Assembly (NCBI GenBank): GCA_035079385.1
Contig: JAVHKY010000027.1
Location: forward strand, 682,001 to 746,000
Reading direction: 5' to 3'
Length of the DNA stretch: 64,000 nt
Source: Aspidiotus rigidus
Lineage: Eukaryota > Arthropoda > Insecta > Hemiptera > Diaspididae
Shown here: positions 57,997 to 64,000 of the stretch, in pieces
Position numbering within the stretch: position 1 is the stretch's first letter
How the letters are laid out: each line of letters opens with the position of its first letter
Program-made: the position numbers and the translations under genes
The notes under the pieces: model-generated
What the model saw: only the letters and a program-made list of their open reading frames with translations
Databases searched by the model: none
Told to the model about the DNA's origin: nothing

Positions 57997-58215
57997 TTAC
58001 TGAACCAGCGAGTCATCGGAAATCATTTCATAGATCAATCCAATCAATGCCTCCTCAGGAATATATCTGTTCAACACGGTGATGTCGTTATTATTTCGGT
58101 GACGAAAAATTTTGGTTTCCTCCAGAGTTAATCGTTTGAAATACGAATTTTCTCCGTGGAGGAGAACTTCGGAACCCTCTTCGAAGCTATGACCACTTTC
58201 TTTATATTTGTTTCT
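57997..58215 (-). pseudogene. Penelope-like GIY-YIG nuclease C-terminal fragment
   Basis: Minus-strand frame without a start codon: RNKYKESGHSFEEGSEVLLH then GENSYFKRLTLEETKIFRHR and NNNDITVLNRYIPEEALIGL before a stop. The order GHSF..GS.VL..E..YFKRL.LEE..I.RH.NN.N is the C-terminal half of GIY-YIG nucleases of Penelope-like elements, with the glutamate in LEE as a probable metal ligand. Both ends are cut off. It differs in sequence from the other Penelope-like pieces, so it is a separate lineage. Confidence 0.6.
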
Positions 58216-58229
58216 TTACTCCTTTCAAC

Positions 58230-61200
58230 TATATCATATCATAATGGATAACCTTAAAATTCAAAAACGCATTGATTCTATCTTTTGCTGTACTTACTGA
58301 AACAAAATTATTGCTGCATCAGTTTGGTTTGCTTAGGGACGCACCATTACATTGAAAATGGCTTCGTCCAACCGACCATGACTTACAAAATAATATAACC
58401 ATGTGTAATTAGTAGCTAACAAAAAATGATTTCATATTTCATCATTATTGAAACGCTGTCCGCCTGTGATTAGAAATTCAGAATTTGCTGATAGATAAAG
58501 GACGAGAAGAGGTATGCGTAATATAAAAGCAAAAATATTGACAAATCATCTTAATTACAAAGATAACAATGAACCAATTCAAAGTCGAGAGTCCTGTAAA
58601 AATCCATGTAGGATAGTTGACAACTCTCGGAATATGATTCTTCCTTATCAAGTTGGCGTGCGCTTCAATATCTGCTGGTAGCATAGCCACGTCACGTCAT
58701 GACCAAAGTATTTGGTACCTACATCAAATATCGATTTTGTCCCACTCTTTACGCTGAAGAAAGATATGACCATCTCTGACATAGTGAAATGATTTTAAAA
58801 AATAAGAAAACTGGCTGTATATGTTTCAAAAGATAGAAGCGATAACTTTTTGACGAAAGTGAATTTTTAGTTTTGAAGAGGAGATAAACTGGCTTTACTG
58901 AGTAGCAACGAACTTGAATCATTCTTAAAACACTCTTTCGATTCCCTCTGACCAAAATTAGTTGACTATGCGGGAGAACATGAGCGGTCTCTAAATAGCT
59001 CCTTTATTTTTTAAAAAACTATGGGATATCCTTGCACGGAAAAATTTTGTATATTCATTTTATGGGATCTCTAAATAGTTCGCATTGACAAGGATAGGCT
59101 TCTTGTCTACACTCCCATGGATCCTGAGAAAAAATACGAATATCTTTGACGGTCTCAAACGTAGTTAACGAGACCAGGATTTGAAATAAGCAATCCACTA
59201 AAAGAATAAGAATTTTGGCAGAAAATAAACTAACTTCTGTACACAAAAGATTTGATTTTGTAGATTAGACGTCTAGATATATTTGTAGCTTGAATCATTT
59301 GATATTCTTGATCTATAAGTTTATGACCTGATCGACATGCATTGACAGACGCGCATGTATGAAACAACAACGGCACATCAAAATCAAACGATTATCGAAC
59401 AGCAGAAAGACGAATCGTGCGAATCTTGAAACATAAGTGCTAGCGAATTGCTGTAATTTTTTCCTCCGAAGATTCAAGAGAAAGCTGATCCATTGTATTA
59501 TTACTTCCTCTTTGTTGGGGCAAAATTGGGGAAACCTACCTTACACGTACTACCTCTTGGACTGGGAAAAACCACCGACCTCGTTAGAATCAATTGTTTG
59601 ATCGTATTTAAGTCACATAGTAGGTTACTTGATAACTAAATTCATTTTTTATTGGGAAGGACCGTCCAAAAATTTTTTTTCATTAAAAATCATGCGGCAA
59701 AATTCTTGAGTCGCTGGTAAACTCAATTCTTTCAAACTTTGCAAATAATTACCTACATAAGAACTTGTTTTTAAGATTCTGACGAGTTATTTTGAGCAAA
59801 CTATAACTTCCTCACTAATATTAGTACTCGTACTTTGAATGTTGGATTAAACAAGTGTAAAAAAAAAAAAAGGCACAATTCGTAGGGATGAGTAAAGAAT
59901 TTTTCGTACTCATAATAATATATTGCGTTATACACGTACATTTTCCTTGATGAAATTTCGTACCCGATGACGAGGATAAAGAACTGAAAACGGTACCGAC
60001 AGTACGTATACCTCGATTATGAGATTGAAGAAAAAGTTCGGCGAGGAAAATTGAAAGTTTAGTCATCAAACGCTGATTCTCGCCTGCACGTTAGTTCGCC
60101 ATCAATCTATTTCCATGTATTTTATCCCGTTGGCAACGGTCCATTCCTCGTTTATTGTATTTCTTTGAAACTTCGTTCGACTATAGTTCAAAAATTAATT
60201 TTGTGATAGACGTTATCGTTTTTAAATGGGGCTTCCTAAAAACAAGAAACAAACACGGCAGATTGAAGGTACAAGGTGATTAATCTTGCGCTACCTGTAG
60301 GCCAGGGGAGATCAGAGAAGTGACGAGAGTAAAAGTCAATACAGCAGAAAGAAGAAATTCACGTACGCGGTGCTAAATTGAAAGAAGAAGCTTAAAGTTT
60401 TTCCATTCTCATCATGGTGGCATGGTGAAAGCGAAGAGATAAACAAGGATGGTTCGAATATATATTCGAATTATAACTTGTGGACTGTTGTACATAAGCT
60501 TTCTATCTAGTTTAAAAAAATAACATTACGAGTGTGAAAGCTCAATCCTGTAAATCATTGTGTTCGTACAATTTTAGCAATTTCGCAGGAACTTATTTAG
60601 ATTTGAATGTATAGCGAGCCGAGTAACTACCGTGAATGTTGGCCATAAAACATTACTTATCGACTAAGCGTCGCGTTTTATTAAACACGTATACATTCTG
60701 CACTTTTTTTTTTTAATACTAAAGAATGTTCGACGTTACGTTAAAGCAAAACGTGGCAATGCGATGAGGTTTTTAAATTGAATAGGTACCTGCAATTTCA
60801 CTCACATTCTTTCAAAATTTTTTGGCTTCTTTCTTCCATGTTGTGAACAAAGTTTCAGTTGATGAGGAACTCCTTACTTTCATTCTTATCTGCTTTTTGT
60901 AGCTGTCATTGAGGTTCAAATAGAATGAATGTGACAGGACCGATAGCTTCGAGAGCCGATGATAGAAATCGCATTTGAAGCGGTCATTTTGAAAACCACC
61001 CAAGTCCATAAAAGTAAATTTTACAGGAGATGAATAGAACGTATTCTACAGCGACTCAAATTGAAATGTATAGTATCCCAGGACAGAAGAATTGTTGCTT
61101 CAAAGTGTTCATCACCGTCTCCCTCCTAAATGGAAAATAATTGAAATGACCTATTCAAACACTAATTAAGCTACTTTCGGTATTTTAATTAGGTATTTGA

Positions 61201-61890
61201 AATACGTTGTGCAGTTCATAAAGAGTGACACGCTGATTTGAAAATGATTGAAAAGTGCATTTTGATAAAATTGTGACTTAAGTTGTTTTCAAAATTACCG
61301 ATTCATTCACTATAATTGAAATTCAACTTTATTATGATTGAAAACTATTGTCCAATTTTACCACAAGGGGCTTAGCGGGATTAGACGGTCAAAAGTGCCC
61401 CCGCTCAAAATTCCTTCTCATTTGTAAAGCTCTATCTAGTGACGCTAAATTTAAAGTTTAATTATGATGAATCCCGCGAGCCTCGATCGAAAGGTCAAAT
61501 ATTCTTTTGTGTTTTAAATTTTAAATTCTGTGCAGGCAGAACCATTACTACGTATTTCAACTATGAGATTATCCTAGCACGTAAGAATCGTCAATTAAAA
61601 ATTTCAGATTTCTAGGTCCACTCCTTCAGTCCCTGAGGAGGAAGATGTAATTTGCTGTTTCCCTACCGCTGTGTGGCTATTTGAGAAAAACAATGGCGTT
61701 TTGTTTTTGAAATGAAGAGGGAAATCTGGAAAAAAAAATTGGAATTTTCCCCCTCAAACTCTTGTTGGAGCGTACACATGGATTTTTTTTTCTAAAATAT
61801 TGCTGTCGATCTAATGAAGAAATTTGCGCGTAGGCTGCAACTCTCTAAAAGGAGTGGAACAACCTTAAAAATTGACATTCATATGCGCGG
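58230..61890. other. Low-copy noncoding stretch
   Basis: AT-rich. No recognised domain, repeat family or convincing exon. An acceptor-like tract on the minus strand near 59567 (ggtggtttttcccag) is followed within 17 bases by a donor-like site, too short to judge. Confidence 0.35.
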
Positions 61891-61902
61891 CAATGCGCAT
61901 AA

Positions 61903-64000
61903 CTAGTCCCGCGCACTGTCTGGAACAGTGAACATTACCTATGGCGTGTACACACACAGCACAGCAGTGTCGCGCTCTGATGTCGCGTTACAACATTTGT
62001 TCACGTTTGCCACGCTTGGTCGACTAGGGTACTGCAGGTATGTGCATCTTTACGAAATCAGCCGGAGGCAGCACCACTCCCGTATAATTTCAATGTAAAC
62101 GAACCAGCCGGAGGCAGCACTAGCAGCACCACTCCCATATGCCTCCGGCTAATTTCGTTTGTTTACATTGAAAGATGCACATACCTGCAGTGCCTTAGGT
62201 CGACTTGTACACACTGCATTTGACAGCAGTGTGGCGACGCAAAACTTTTACTCGTTTCTGCCATACTACGCTACACTGCTTGTAGAAAGTCTTGAAGTCT
62301 CGCAAAGGTTTGTAACAAGTCTTGCAGAAGTTTCGGATGCGCAAATCAACCTTTGCAACCTTGTTTCTACCCGGGGGCTATAACACGCGGTCGTGTATGA
62401 TGCATAGCTATGAAATACATAGTTGATTGTCTTTCTGCTTTGAGAGTGTTTGTTCTTTTTGTTGACGACTTTGAATAATAATATTGATAATGTGAGATCG
62501 TCCGTGGGGTTGAAAAAAATACAGGAAAAATTCTCCAATTATTAAAATTTTATCAAAAGAGTAAAAACTAAAGAGTACTCAAATTTTTTGTCAACAAAAA
62601 AAAGTGAGCTTCTAATTTTTCGAATTTGAGTTTCTAAATAAGGTTGATTTGTACCTAAAATTATTTTTAGAGTTTGAAAAAATTGATGAAAAAATTCTAT
62701 AAATTCGAAGAAGGCCCAGGTGGGCCAGAAACCGAGAAGTATCAACTTTTTCATCTTGGAGAAAGGAGGAAGAGGACTTGGATACTGATTTTTTGTTTTT
62801 GTAATCTAAATAAGGTAGAGTCCTATGTAAAACCCTTTTTAGAGTTTAAGAAAAATTAATAAAAAAAAAATTCCCCAATTACAAAGAAGCCTCAGATGAG
62901 TCAAAACTGAAAAATATAACTTTTTCAGTCTGAAAAGACGAGTCAGACTGTGGTTTCCAAAATTCTCTTTCTAAATATGATCACTTTATCTACAAATCAT
63001 TTGCAGAATTTGCAAACAAACGATGAAAAAATCCTTTGAGCATCAAGTAATCCTAAAGGAGATTGGAGTTGAAGAAACTAATTTTTCATCCTGGCGAGAG
63101 GAGAGAGAGGAGGGATTTTTTTACTTCATCTCATTTTTTAGAATCTCAAGATGGAACCATCTTATTCAGGAAAAGGATTTGGAAAATTAGGAACCTTCCT
63201 TGGCATGATGAAAAAATGTATTAAATATTTTTTCCCAACTCTAAAAATAATTCTATGAAAGAATTTATCTTATTTGGAGAAATTGAAGATTAAAAACTGA
63301 CTCTTCTCTCTCCTCTCTATGGATTACTCTTCTTCATAAATTGAAAAATAGTACAATCCTGAGACTCCACCCCTCGTAGGGGTTCCATTTTTTTATTCTG
63401 TAGTGGAAGGCTTTTGACTTTCCAAGTCCTTTTCCTGAATAAGATAGTCAATCTTATTTAGAAACTCAAATTGAGAAATCAGATCGCTTAGTACTCCCAA
63501 GGCTAGTTTTTACTCTTTGATAAAATTTTAATGCCTAGAGAATTTTTTGCAGATTTTTGAACACCATAGATGATCTTACATACGAGTAAGTATCAATTAA
63601 TATTCAATTTCATCAACAGAAAAGCACGAAAACAATCAAGAATTTATAGGTAGGTATCATGGATGACCGGATGTAACAATGTCCGGGTTAAGAGAACAAT
63701 GCAGAGGTTGATTTGCGTGCCCAAAACCTCAGCAAGACTTGTCGCGTACCTTTGCGAGACTTTCTATGAGCGGCATAGCGTAGTGTTTGTCAGCGATCAA
63801 ACATGCGGTTTTAACCAGCGACGATCGCCGAACGCAGAAACGGGTACAAGTTTTGCAACAACACACGACGCCGCTGTCTAAAAGCTAACGGAGCGTGGCG
63901 AACGTGGTCGAATGTTGCAATGCGACACCAGAGCGCGACACTGCTGTGCTGTGTACACACCCGGGTACTGTTGACTGTGCCAAACAGCGCGCAGGACTAG
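61903..64000. mobile_element. Large palindromic (foldback) element, right end at window edge
   Basis: 61903 starts CTAGTCCCGCGCACTGT and the window ends with the inverse, GCGCGCAGGACTAG. Outer arms (61903-62390 and 63672-64000) share 'cagcacagcagtgtcgcgctct' in inverted form. Inner arms are also inverted copies ('attaaaattttatcaaaagagtaaaaact' at 62541 and its complement near 63500). Three diverged direct units of about 165 bases start near 62660, 62835 and 62995. The left arm is split by a small MITE at 62026-62197. No transposase is seen. The right limit cannot be fixed because the window stops there. Confidence 0.75.
62026..62197. mobile_element. Small hairpin MITE nested in the palindromic element
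   Basis: Starts AGGGTACTGCAGGTATGTGC and ends with an inverted match (GCACATACCTGCAGTGCCTTA). GGTCGACT is present directly on both sides (62018-62025 and 62198-62205), an exact 8-bp target duplication, so it is hAT-like. Inside, 'agccggaggcagca' occurs twice and once inverted. The homologous right arm of the host element near 63900 lacks this insert. Confidence 0.85.

Overview
The window looks like AT-rich nuclear DNA of an arthropod, most likely an insect. Coding sequence occurs only as short exons with GT/AG borders inside very long introns. One exon encodes a six-cysteine CLIP domain, a fold typical of arthropod immunity and development proteins. Most of the sequence is decayed transposon material: Penelope-like elements, LINEs, hAT- and Tc1/mariner-type MITEs, a Mutator-type remnant and foldback elements. 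I see no rRNA or tRNA genes, CRISPR arrays or prokaryotic operons. I could not fix the order or species from sequence alone.

Host genes. On the minus strand, two neighbouring exons (56880-56941 and 56606-56658) have good splice sites and matching reading phase. Three further minus-strand exon candidates (52365-52498, 9312-9435, 8231-8288) also show splice borders and open frames, so one or more long genes probably cross the window on that strand. A weaker candidate at 29712-29776 resembles the first membrane helix of an amino-acid transporter. On the plus strand, 15091-15248 is a terminal exon with a complete CLIP domain, a stop codon and a poly(A) signal. A possible signal-peptide exon lies at 20315-20396. 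None of the other open frames could be recognised as host genes.

Layout. 1-1850: degenerate direct repeat interrupted by a hAT MITE. 2064-2447: palindromic MITE. 4744-6762: small hairpins and a hAT-like element. 8.2-9.5 kb: minus-strand exons. 10.3-12.7 kb: broken Penelope-like element. 12.8-13.8 kb: inverted-repeat element carrying a repeated CATTACCGTG motif. 15.1-15.4 kb: CLIP exon. 15.5-17.8 kb: foldback element with a nested TA-flanked MITE. 18.1-19.8 kb: foldback, dispersed repeat and jockey-type LINE fragment. 20-25 kb: mostly low-copy intronic or intergenic sequence. 25.2-25.9 kb: inverted repeat. 26.4-27.1 kb: degenerate retroelement-like ORFs. 29.2 kb: (GA)39. 31 kb: Penelope-like fragments with a hammerhead-like motif. 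33.6-36.1 kb: full hAT MITE abutting a LINE. 36.2-41.3 kb: low-copy. 42.4-42.9 kb: Mutator-like transposase remnant. 43.8-45.0 kb: Penelope-like element. 45.3-50.9 kb: mosaic of foldback-type repeats. 53.0-58.2 kb: three Penelope-like fragments among host exons. 61.9-64.0 kb: very large palindromic element that runs to the window end.

The mobile elements do not form a working system. Every reverse transcriptase or transposase frame seen is interrupted. The most unusual items are a dispersed family of short hairpins whose loop sequence is kept while the stems differ, the number of separate GIY-YIG Penelope-like lineages in one window, the C-terminal CLIP exon, and the palindrome at the right edge.
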